A DNA stretch of 64,000 bases from Pagrus major. Lineage: Eukaryota > Chordata > Actinopteri > Spariformes > Sparidae. Of the stretch, positions 53,045-64,000 are shown in pieces (within the stretch, counting starts at the first letter, position 1; each line of letters starts with the position of its first letter). The notes below the pieces were generated by a model, which worked only from the letters and a program-made list of their open reading frames with translations, had not been told where the DNA came from and searched no databases. The stretch spans positions 6,822,150-6,886,149 of the forward strand of contig NC_133238.1 in assembly GCF_040436345.1 (NCBI RefSeq), written 5' to 3'. The position numbers were made by a program, and so were the translations under genes.

Positions 53045-55214
53045 TTAGTTCAGTAGAAAGTCTGGGCTCGGGTAACCAAACAGGTGGAAGTCGCCCTGGT
53101 AGCGTGCGTAGAGACGCCTGATGTCCCGCTTGCTGATGCCTGAGAAGTAGTGCTCCACCTTGGTCCTGTTGTAGCGGGTGATGCCTGGAGGAATGGCCGG
53201 GTACGACACCAGCCGATCGATGCCGGCTGCTTTGAGGATGTACGGGGCGTCCTGCTCCAGTGTTTCATGGTGGCCCACCGCGCTGTAGTGTATCTCGCAT
53301 GGTGCGCACAAGTCCGCGTAAGTCACCCAGTGAATGATGTGCTCGCCGAATTGCCGGTCCAGGCGGCGACGCCCTTCCACGTCGCCCAAGTAACGGACAA
53401 AGTCTTCAAAGTGCAGGCCCGAGGCGGAGTGGTCGCTGTCACGATGGCTCTTTCGATACTTACGGATGATGGCTGGAGCGATGTCGTGCTTGTACCACGG
53501 CTCAAAGCGCGGGTTCTTCACAAACTTGTCCTTGAATGCAGAAATCAGGCGCTCAAAGGGATCTCTCACGATGAAGAACTTGAAGTAAGTGCTTAATCTG
53601 TTGGGACACAAAAGTTTATGAGAAAACAGTTGTAAAGGATGAAGATGTTGTCTTGCAATAGAGCTGCAAGGATTAGTCAGTCAGTTGAACGAAAATTAGT
53701 TTAAGGCACTGGAAAAAGTAAAGTCAGATTATGTGTAATGATATTGTGGAGTATTAACTTTGTACATTGACAGAATGGATGTTAAATAGTCCACTTTAGA
53801 GGGACATAAACAGACATTAAAACACAATGATGGAAAAGAAAGAGAGAAAAATGGCAGCTGACAATGTTTTAATAAAATGGTATTATCCAGATGGATTCTG
53901 TGAAGAGCTGTCACATTTCACTGCCTCATCATTTTATTAGAAAATCTGCTTCTTGTTTACACCGGCACATGCATGCCCAGTTTACGTGAATGGCTATGTG
54001 ATGTTTTTTCAGGTGTGTTGGTATGGACAGAGATTATTTCTGAAACAGTGCTAAAACGCTCATCTGGACGGGGATCGTTTGTTTTAAACCCCTGCTTTCA
54101 AAAATATCTGTGTACATGTGGGATTAGGCCCATTTGAAAATGAAAATAATCATTATTTGCAGCCCTGCCAGCCAAAAGTTGTTGCTTTATCAGCAATTGT
54201 CATCCAGCCAACAGTCTACATTTATCAGAGCAACTCTATACCAACCTGTGAGTAATTTCCTGCGGCGTAAGTGAGGAGAGCCGGGGCAGGCCATTCTTCT
54301 CATGATCATGAACAAGGTTTTCTGGGATCTCCTCCACTGTGGGGAATGCTCCTGCCAATGTTAATAACAGAAGTCATCAACTGAGTTTACTAATTAAACA
54401 AAAAGAAGATGAGTCAATATTACAACATCATGTTTCACAAAGGTTTCATTAGATAATTAGAAGACTGATGTCATGCTTGGCCTGTGTGAGTATGGCCGAA
54501 TCACAAATGGTATTTATCAGCTACTCCTTATCAGTACAGTCAACATGTGCAATGTCCCACACTTACCATTGAGCACAATGAGGACCTTCTTCCACTGTGT
54601 GTTTCCCACCTTAGGCGTCTGGCAGAACAAGATCTTGTGTTTGTCGCAGACAAATATGCGGTCCAGGACAAACTTGCTGATGGAAACGTGAGTCAAGTTC
54701 CTGAGGCTGCTGTTCTTGCATACAGTCGAGAGCAAGTCGATTCGCCTCTCAGCAACAGACTGCCAGTCTGACACTGTTGGTACGACTGAAGGCTGAAACA
54801 CACACACACACAACACTAGTGTGACTGATAGCTTAGTTTTTCATCTGACTGTACAGAAAAAATTGAAGGTTTTAATGTTGAGTCAGGTGTGGAGGACATC
54901 TAGTAATAAACTGCATTAGTCACCTGATCAGATGGCTTTGGAGCTGGTTTTCCTGGGTTGGAAACCGAAATGGGTTTAACCACCTTGGTTCCTGGCACTG
55001 TCCAACTCTGACCACCAGCCCTCTCGCCATAGTCTGCAAATACATATTAAGAGTGGGCTGATCACATGAACCCCTACAACTGTCCGCCTTTTTCTAACAA
55101 CATGAGAACTGACAGCTTACCATCCACAGCTCTGAAGCTGATGAACTTGCTGACGAACATCAGGATGAGCAGCACCCAGCCGCAAGCCCCAAGGAGCAGC
55201 CAGTGGTGCCGCAT
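53045..55214 (-). CDS. chst10: Carbohydrate sulfotransferase 10 (HNK-1 sulfotransferase)
   Basis: Golgi type II enzyme that moves sulfate from PAPS to the 3-OH of the terminal glucuronic acid of the HNK-1 precursor on neural glycoproteins and glycolipids. Five coding exons: 55121-55214, 54924-55033, 54567-54792, 54246-54351, 53045-53597; 1,089 nt, 362 aa (human about 356). The protein has a short cytosolic tail, a signal anchor (about residues 4-24), a variable stem with Pro/Ser (32-75) and a sulfotransferase domain. The 5'-PSB motif is CQTPKVGNTQWKK (125-137) and the 3'-PSB motif FFIVRDPFERLISAF (186-200). The end, PDFLLN, is as in the family. The start at MRHHWLLL matches the human N-terminus; an in-frame ATG four codons upstream (MGEAMRHH) is possible. 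The stem exon 2 is poorly conserved, as is usual. All introns are GT-AG with consistent phase. Confidence 0.97.
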
Positions 55215-55544
55215 CGCTTCGCCCATCAGCCGACGGCCATGGAAACAGTGTGCGGCGCTCCCACCTGGACACACAGACAGCTGACTGAAGACTGTACTGG
55301 ACGAGCTAGCTGTTAGCTTAAATATTTGCTGACTACACTGTATCTAACATCAACTACCGTGTTACGTTGATTACAAAAGCAAAATATCACCTAGCTAAAT
55401 TACTGTAATACCTAACCAAGCTAGCGTGTTAAGTTTATATAGCGTTATGAGTTAGCTGGAGAGGTGTCATTGATTAGCTACTAAGTGGATGTTGTATATG
55501 GATAGCTACCAACAACTAGCATTAACGTATCCAAATAACTGTAA

Positions 55545-55600
55545 TAAGCTAGCTAGCTAGCTGGTCAGTTAGTTAGCCAACCAGCTAGCCACACCTGTGT
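55545..55600. repeat. AGCT/TAGC short tandem repeat
   Basis: A run of GCTAGCTAGCTAGCTGG followed by diverged TTAGTTAGCCAACCAGCTAGCC, a short self-complementary tetranucleotide repeat inside the chst10 5' intron. Confidence 0.7.
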
Positions 55601-55721
55601 CCACCAGACAGTGAGTAGCCATGAAGAAGACAACTTCAGCAGTGCTAACGTTAATATTTCTAGTTGAAGTCAATTCAATACGTGGCAACCCGCACAGCAC
55701 CAGAGCAGCTCCGTGTCTTAC

Positions 55722-55850
55722 CTTGTTGTTTAGTTACAGCTAATTTACAGCTGGACAAACTCTGGAGGAAATGTTGGACGATGCCATCGCGTCTATCCTG
55801 CTGCTGCCTCCCTGTTCCTCACAACATCCGACTGCTCATAAATACGTAGC
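55722..55850 (-). promoter_or_regulatory. chst10: chst10 non-coding first exon and promoter
   Basis: On the minus strand a good donor, AACAAG|GTAAGACAC, ends a candidate 5' UTR exon at 55722. Upstream of the start codon exon, GTGTCCAG|GTGGGAGCG near 55266 is a plausible acceptor for it. The exon would start around 55800-55850, where sequence is locally GC-richer. There is no TATA box. These 5' exon limits are inferred only from splice signals. Confidence 0.5.
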
Positions 55851-55859
55851 GCCCCCTGG

Positions 55860-56790
55860 TGACAGCACTGCAGCAACGCATGTTTACAGGGACACCCACC
55901 ATAACAGTTTGTATTGGGCCTCTCCAGCTGTTTTAATTAATAGTGATGATACCATCAAAAAACAGATTATAAAGATGCTCCGTGCAGCCAGGATACTTCA
56001 GACTGCAGAAATACTCATTCTAATAAGAAAGATGGCCATATTTTCATTTTAATTAGTCAATCCCACACAGGTTTGAGTTTTAGTCATGTAAATGTCAGTT
56101 GTTTGTGGGCTGCAACATTAAAAGCATTATAACTGCACTTCTTTTCTTTCCATTTAACTAATGTGCTTGAGGATCAGATGCAATCCTTTCATTTTGTAAT
56201 CATAATTTCAACAGCATATCCAGATAAAATGGGTCAAATGCAACTCATGCTTGTTGTGGTGCAACCGAGTATCATCTATTACTAAATCTTACAATTTTCC
56301 ACATTATTGTAATATTTTAAATGAGCTGGCAAAGCTGCCATCCCATTTGTGTAAAAAAAAGTAATCAAAAAAACACCCTCTACTGTTACAGGGATAGGAC
56401 GCAGACAATAATTAGGTACCAAGATAGCACCATCACAGTCAGAGAGAACATTCTAACACAGGATTTATTTGCCATAGAAAGAGACAAGGTCTGCCTGCCT
56501 TCCTGAAACACTTCCACCTTGAAATGGTAGAAGCAGTAAAATTAGTCTCAAAAAGCATGTCATTACAAACAATATCTGTTTGCAGGGAATGTGGCTACAT
56601 TTAGAATTAATCAGACTGATGAAGAGCAAGTTTTCTCCAAACATCAATAGTTAACGAATTTAGGCATTGGAGCCCTGCAGTGTGCAACCTGTGTTTCATA
56701 TACAAGCCTCTGCAATTATTATAAACATGAATCTAAAGTCAAGATGAGTAAAATATGACATTCAGTTAAGTGCAGAAAGAGAAATAAAGA
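55860..56790. other. Intergenic region between chst10 and rpl31, nothing recognised
   Basis: About 0.9 kb of AT-rich sequence separates the chst10 promoter from the rpl31 poly(A) site. No exon, RNA gene or clear repeat found. The spacing is tight, so the rpl31 transcript ends shortly before the chst10 start on the same strand. Confidence 0.6.
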
Positions 56791-56807
56791 CACAAGACGG
56801 AGGTCAT

Positions 56808-56813
56808 TTTATT
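56808..56813 (-). terminator. rpl31: Poly(A) signal of rpl31 (AATAAA)
   Basis: AATAAA on the minus strand lies 31-36 bases after the stop codon; another overlaps 56817-56822. Such a very short 3' UTR is typical of ribosomal protein mRNAs. Confidence 0.75.
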
Positions 56814-56843
56814 TCATTTATTCCACTCGCAGAGGGAACAAAT

Positions 56844-59152
<2,309 letters not shown>

Positions 59153-59683
59153 CTAATAACAACAAACGTGCATTACTGCTTGAGCATATTTTTTATCGTT
59201 ACATAACCACTTCACCTGTTAACTTCGGAAAAACAACACCACCAGCTGCTTTGCTAGCAGGAACCAGGCACATTTTCTGATACACTCACGCCTAACGTTA
59301 GCACAAAGCTGGCTTGCTGTAACATAATTCAACGCAAGCTAACCTGCGGACTAAACGGTAGGATAAACTGAACTTACGTTAAAACAGCACTTCAGTCTAG
59401 TGCTAGTGCTTTAGGTTATAAGCTATGTCACAGTATGTCTTTCTCGCTCAGGCAAAATGTGAGCACTTAACAGCCGGGCAATATGCAGCCCATCGCTTGA
59501 GTCAACGCTACCATTCACCGCTTTTAACTATCTTTAAAGATGTTCAAACACATCAAAAACCTCAGATTAACGACAATGGAACACTATTATAAATGTATTG
59601 GTCATGTATGGTGTCAATTGTGGCTTTAATATCGCGGGATGGCGTTAGATTGTAGAAATATAATTCCCGTAAAAAATACTCAC

Positions 59684-59750
59684 TTCGGCTCGTAGTTGAG
59701 ACGGAAGTCGGAAGGACGGATCTAAAGCACAGGATTGTGGGTAAAGGAAA
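59684..59750 (-). promoter_or_regulatory. rpl31: rpl31 non-coding first exon with pyrimidine-rich start, and promoter
   Basis: A donor-like GAGCCGAA|GTGAGTATT ends the exon at 59684. The minus strand just upstream reads CCGTCCTTCCGACTTCCG (about 59700-59718), a pyrimidine-rich context as expected for a 5'-TOP mRNA start, with the start inferred near 59715. CTTCCG repeats also resemble ETS sites. Translation of such mRNAs is known to respond to mTOR signalling. Confidence 0.65.
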
Positions 59751-59759
59751 CCGGTCCGT

Positions 59760-60255
59760 TTTATATGATGTTCGTCAACAACAAATATACGACTACTGGT
59801 TCCTCTTGTTATTACCTTGCCTTGTTCAACACACTCGCACTGTTATTATGTGTACTGATGAAGAGGACAGTGCGTGAGCTGAAAGAAATGTAAAATGAAA
59901 TACACTCCCGACAAACTGGCTATTTAATATAATTTAGTGTACTTTTAGAACGATTATGATATGATGGGGACTCAGTGAGATGTATGCCTCTGTCAGTTTC
60001 TTTTGTTTAACATTATGTACTATGTAGTAATTAGTTTTTCTTTTGATCGAGTATGTCAGCTGCCTAAAATGTGGTATTTTTGTGATTAAGATAATATGTA
60101 GGATGGGGCACTGCACTTGTACAACATATGAAAAATATATTAACTCTTCGAACCAGTGTAGGACAGAACACAAGAGACATCCACCATTCACAGTATATGT
60201 ATTTTTTTATTTTGTGTATTAGACTCAAGAGATGGTGTTCAACCTGCAATCAGAC
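59760..60255. other. Intergenic sequence, nothing recognised
   Basis: AT-rich sequence upstream of the rpl31 promoter with no exon, repeat or RNA signal I can support. Confidence 0.55.
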
Positions 60256-60260
60256 ACCTA

Positions 60261-60815
60261 GGGCCTCATTTATAAAACAGACTTACAATGACTTGAACAG
60301 AAAACCATGTTTAAATAGTTATTTATAAAACCTTACTTTAACTTGGAAATGATCTTAACCCTAAGTAAAGTCTAGACTTGACTTAATAGATCTTCCTGCT
60401 GGTTATGTAGGGATATATGGGACACATATGCATCCAAGCCCGTGGTAGACTTTGAATGAGCTTTATTAAAAAAATATGCACACTCCCAAGAAGCGTGTGT
60501 AGCTTTGTTTTTCAACCTCAGTTCAGTCCACAGAAACATACGTGTTGTCTAGCAGTCTCCTCTACCATTGCTGTGATCTCGACTTCCAAAAAGTTACATT
60601 TTCTCTTTGGGTACATGCCTATTACTGGCGCTATATAAGAGGAAGTTGATTTGAGATTTATAGATCACAGGTGTGTAAGTTACAAACGGGTTTCTTAGAA
60701 CCTGCTGAAGTGAGGTTTTTTGTTTCATGTATCGAACTTAAGAACACTGCTGGAAATAGTCTTGAGGCTAAGTATAAGTAAAATTCTGAGAACATTTTTA
60801 TAAATGAGGCCCCTG
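60261..60815. mobile_element. Non-autonomous transposon, GGGCCTCATTTATAAA termini
   Basis: Begins GGGCCTCATTTATAAA and ends TTTATAAATGAGGCCC, an exact 16-base terminal inverted repeat enclosing about 555 bases with no transposase. Internal TCTTAAG/ACTTAAG-like motifs recur, and the second half partly mirrors the first. The GGGCCTCATTTATA terminus is common to abundant vertebrate MITE-like elements. The flanking bases do not show a clear target duplication. Confidence 0.85.
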
Positions 60816-60859
60816 CTCTATTTTTTGTAAGTCTTTCTCAAACAATATCTACAGCAGTG

Positions 60860-61291
60860 TATTGCTGCCATGCCAGAAAAACAAAGCACTGTCATGTTAT
60901 AACGTAAAGTTTGTTATAACAAGATGTTTTTATGTTATTAGATATTTACATATGATTACATCATAAAACTTATTGTTTATAAAACATCTTATGTTATAAC
61001 CTGATAACATATTGTTATAACAGAAAGGTGTCACGTTATAACATAACTTATATTGTCAAAACATGAAACGTTTCACGTTATATCACATGAAAATACCTTT
61101 TTGATGTGAATGTATGTTATGTGAATCACTGTCATAAGTTATCAAGATGAAACTTTCAGTGCTATAACAAGATAAATATCATATTGTACAATTATATTTC
61201 GTAATAATGTGAAAACATCTTGTTATAACAAACTTTTCACTTTGTAACGTGATACTGATCATTTTTTCTCTTTCTGACATGGCAGCAATAA
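60860..61291. mobile_element. Non-autonomous element full of GTTATAAC palindromes
   Basis: Begins TATTGCTGCCATGCCAGAAA and ends TTTCTGACATGGCAGCAATA, a ~20-base terminal inverted repeat with one mismatch. The ~390-base interior contains many copies of the octamer palindrome GTTATAAC or one-base variants (for example near 60896, 60913, 61013, 61034 and 61213). There is no coding capacity. It begins only about 45 bases after the preceding element. Confidence 0.85.
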
Positions 61292-61299
61292 GCTTCCGC

Positions 61300-62860
61300 A
61301 GCCATCAACCCTTAAAAAAGAATGCTCGATAGCTTACACTTTAAAAATGTTATTTTAAAGTTATTTTTGACAAATTTGCTGGACGTAGCACCATAATAAT
61401 TCTTAATGAAGATTCATTAATAACAGGTAACAACCCTAAAATGGGTGTGGTTCTGTGTCATCACTTAACCTCAAAATGCAAAAGAGTGGCTATCGTCATA
61501 GATCTTGTTAATTTAATATGATAATCTAGCGCTACATTTGAACTCCTCCAGATTCCAAGTCGTCCTTATTTGACAAAATGCCTTTTCTTTTTAAAAATGT
61601 CATTCTAAATTTATTTTACAGTAAAAAAAACAAAATAAAAATACAGCGTTAAACCAGATATCATTATTTGCACATCTCAAAATTGAGTTGGAAAAAATAA
61701 ATATGTAGTAAGAAAAGTGTTTTCCAACAACATAGAGTTGTGGTCTGACTTAAAGATGGCGGCTACATCAGAGCCCAATCTCTTCTTGTCTGTAATGTCA
61801 CTTAGATTTCAAGTCACAGTTGCATGGGTGGGAGGAGGCATCATGTTGAATCCAGGGCTCTAAGATAACAGCCTTCCCCATTCTTATTAAGTTCTTTAAA
61901 CTGGTCAGTGCATCACTGACGCTGGTTTGTCCATTGATTTTGTGTCCGAGCACAATCTGCTCTTTTCAAGTGTCAACTGCTGGACTAAGAGTGTTGATAT
62001 AACCACATCCCAGAGGTTCAGTTTATCCACTTGTACCAGTCTTTTATTGTGACTCTGGACGGTCAACCACTGGAACACAAACGTGATGTGAGGTTGAAAT
62101 TAATTATCTTTTCAGGCATTTTTTATCTAAGCAGCCTAGTGTCTTTTCCTATTGCGAACATTTTGGCTCCTTTTTGGATGGTGTTGGCTGGGGAGTTCCA
62201 CATGGCAGTGTTGGAGATCTGGTACTCTGCAGTCTATAGTGTGCTCTGCACTCACTTCAGTTCATTTCAGAGAGACATTGCCAAACCATTCAAAACAAAT
62301 ACATCAAGCAATAATGTTTCCAATGACTGACAGATGTAACAAATTACATTCAATAAAGGAATAGTTTGGCAGTGCTTATTCATGAGAAACATTCAAGTCC
62401 CTGCAGGATGTTTCAGTGTCGTTGGTCAGTAACACTCAGCCGCAAATGCTACAGATTTGCTCAGCAGATATTCTGTGATATGGTGTAAACAAAACGATAT
62501 TAATATCATCAAGAGTCACGTTATCAGAAGGCTGAATAGTCACTTCATACAAAGCAAAAGACCCGTTACAAAAAGTAACATCTAACCATTTAATGCACAG
62601 TTGTAGAAACCAAATGCACAATATATGAAAACAAAACATTAAACTTGGTTAGGCAGGTGAAACAGACAATTAAAAGCTGCTCTAAAACATTGTAATGCAG
62701 AAAAAAAAACATGAAGTCATTTTAGTTGCGTTTGAAGTTTCTTGTACATGGTTCATTACATACCTCCATAGGCTAGAATGTCCAGTAGTCTATGGCACAG
62801 CACTTGCAGATCCAAAATATGTAAAGCATCACTGAGTAAGATTCACAATGTTGCCGTTTT
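61300..62860. other. Intergenic region, no gene supported
   Basis: AT-rich sequence. A 99-codon plus-strand open frame (62031-62330) has a hydrophobic stretch but no recognisable family, no upstream promoter and no splice context, so I do not call it. A fragment AAAGGAATAGTTTGGCA near 62356 resembles one end of the 18087-18329 element. Confidence 0.5.
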
Positions 62861-62862
62861 TC

Positions 62863-62868
62863 TTTATT
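62863..62868 (-). terminator. Poly(A) signal of the right-end gene (AATAAA)
   Basis: AATAAA on the minus strand, about 115 bases after the stop codon at 62983-62985. Its position supports the view that the preceding exon is the terminal one. Confidence 0.5.
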
Positions 62869-62982
62869 CTCATGACTAAAAAGGCTAGGTATGTAATGAC
62901 ATGGGACAGAGTCTGGGGAAGAAGAAGGAAGGGCTTAGAAGTGTTCACTTTCATGTGTTTTGTCTGAATAAACCCATTTCTT

Positions 62983-63020
62983 TCAGGACACACACACCTC
63001 AGGCTGTGCAGTGCTGAGCT

Positions 63021-63053
<33 letters not shown>

Positions 63054-63500
63054 CAGCTGCAGCCACGTCGGCTGCTGGTGCTGACCCACCGTCAGACCTT
63101 TCTGGGCCTGAGGCCTGACCGGCCATGGTCCTTCTGAAGAGACGCATGCTCATCTGTAGCAGCTCGTTGTCTACCACAGGCGGAACGGGGTACTGCTTGG
63201 TGAGGCCCTGAGGAAGGAGAAGTAGATTTAAACCTCTCTCTTTCACATCTAAATGATGTCCAGAGAAAGCCAAGATTGGCAAAAAGTAATTGCAGTATTC
63301 AATTCATCGTCCTGACAGTGATTAAACGACATCTACCTTGTCATTTTTTAGCAGCTGCCGGCGTATGGCGAAGTCTCTACGGGCACACAGGGCCTTGCAG
63401 CAGGGCCCAAGGTTGCTCAGTAACCCTGCCCTCTCCACCCGCCTGTTGAGGGCTGCCATATTTAGAGCTCCCAGATCATGCTCAAACAGCTTTTCAGCAT
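62983..63500 (-). CDS. Last two exons of an unidentified gene
   Basis: Two linked coding exons: 63337-63500 and 62983-63207, both with good splice signals (TGCCAG|AT acceptor, GACAAG|GTAGATG donor, TCCTCAG|GGC acceptor) and matching phase. The first encodes AEKLFEHDLGALNMAALNRR..., with a Cys/Arg-rich CCKALCARRDFAIRRQLLKN end; the second GLTKQYPVPPVVDNELLQMS, then MRLFRRTMAG, then an Ala/Gly/Ser-rich tail with ten consecutive serines encoded by AGT repeats, ending VCVS-stop. I do not recognise the family. The regular exon structure and balanced composition argue that it is real. The rest of the gene lies to the right of the window. The serine run could instead be intronic if a donor just before it is used. 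Confidence 0.6.
63021..63053 (-). repeat. (AGT)n trinucleotide repeat
   Basis: Plus-strand ACT repeated about ten times; on the minus strand AGT, read as serine codons in the terminal exon of the unidentified gene. The perfect, uninterrupted codon repeat suggests recent expansion. Confidence 0.9.
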
Positions 63501-64000
63501 CTGGCAGGAGAGAGTAGACAGTATTTAAGGATAGATCACACAAAACAGACTTAACTCAACAACAAACTGTACAGTAATGGCAGGTATCATGATCCCCATT
63601 ATGTTCAAAATGACTTGTTTTGCTGATTCAAACAATGTTATCATGTTACCAATTTAAAATAAATGAAAGAAAAAAGGGCAAGCGTTGATGTTATAAAGGC
63701 CACAAAGAAAAAAATCAATACTTTTAAAGTACAGTGAGTGAATTGCAAATGTTTGTGACAAATACAAGTCCAGGTTTCAGACAGCTTTTCAAAGCGCTTT
63801 CAAGTAACCTAAACCATCTTTATCATCACTTCTACATTGTAACTATAACTGCAATTGCCAAATTGCTGTCATGTATGTTGTCACTTTGTTTATTTTACCA
63901 GCTGTTTATATTAACTTTGATTGTATGTTATGATCGTGGTTATTTTGACACCAAGTAAACAAATATGTTTAAAATATTAGAATATTTTTGGTTTACATGA
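63501..64000 (-). other. Intron of the right-end gene, nothing else seen
   Basis: AT-rich sequence upstream of the acceptor at 63501. No further exon was found before the window edge, so the next exon lies beyond 64000. Confidence 0.5.

Noticed and set aside
53150-53596. 148-codon plus-strand frame
   Set aside because: It is exactly antisense to the last coding exon of chst10, whose reading frame is strongly supported by family motifs.
62031-62330. 99-codon plus-strand frame with hydrophobic segment
   Set aside because: No recognisable domain, no promoter or splice context, AT-rich composition; a chance frame is the simplest explanation.

Overview
This is a vertebrate nuclear DNA window, almost certainly from a ray-finned (teleost) fish. 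It has intron-split genes with GT-AG boundaries, long AT-rich non-coding stretches, many short terminal-inverted-repeat elements of the kind common in teleosts, a tRNA-derived SINE and long microsatellites. There is no bacterial, phage or CRISPR-like content. I did not find a previously undescribed biological system. The solid content is three complete genes and the end of a fourth, all on the minus strand.

Layout from left to right: 1-4.8 kb is intergenic, with a CpG-rich minus-strand promoter candidate near 3.1-3.45 kb for a gene that would lie off the left edge. From 4.8 to about 48.2 kb lies map4k4 (HGK/NIK-related Ste20 kinase). I rebuilt it as 32 coding exons totalling 4,473 nt (1,490 codons with stop-free phases, every intron GT-AG), plus a ~2.5 kb 3' UTR and a GC-rich promoter at 48.0-48.2 kb. 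Two large 5' introns (16.3 and 5.0 kb) hold most of the repeats. From 51.8 to 55.85 kb lies chst10 (HNK-1 sulfotransferase; five coding exons, 362 aa). From 56.8 to 59.72 kb lies rpl31 (ribosomal protein eL31; four coding exons, 124 aa, non-coding first exon with a pyrimidine-rich start). From 60.2 to 61.3 kb two different inverted-repeat elements lie almost back to back. From 62.86 kb to beyond 63.5 kb are the last two exons of a gene I could not name.

CHST10, RPL31 and MAP4K4 lie within a short interval on human 2q11.2, so the window looks like a compacted version of that conserved neighbourhood. The genes do not form one pathway: MAP4K4 is a cytoplasmic signalling kinase, CHST10 a Golgi glycan sulfotransferase and RPL31 a core ribosomal protein. 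They share strand and ancestry, not an obvious common function. Gene calls rest on reading the translated exons against what I know of the families; no database search was run.
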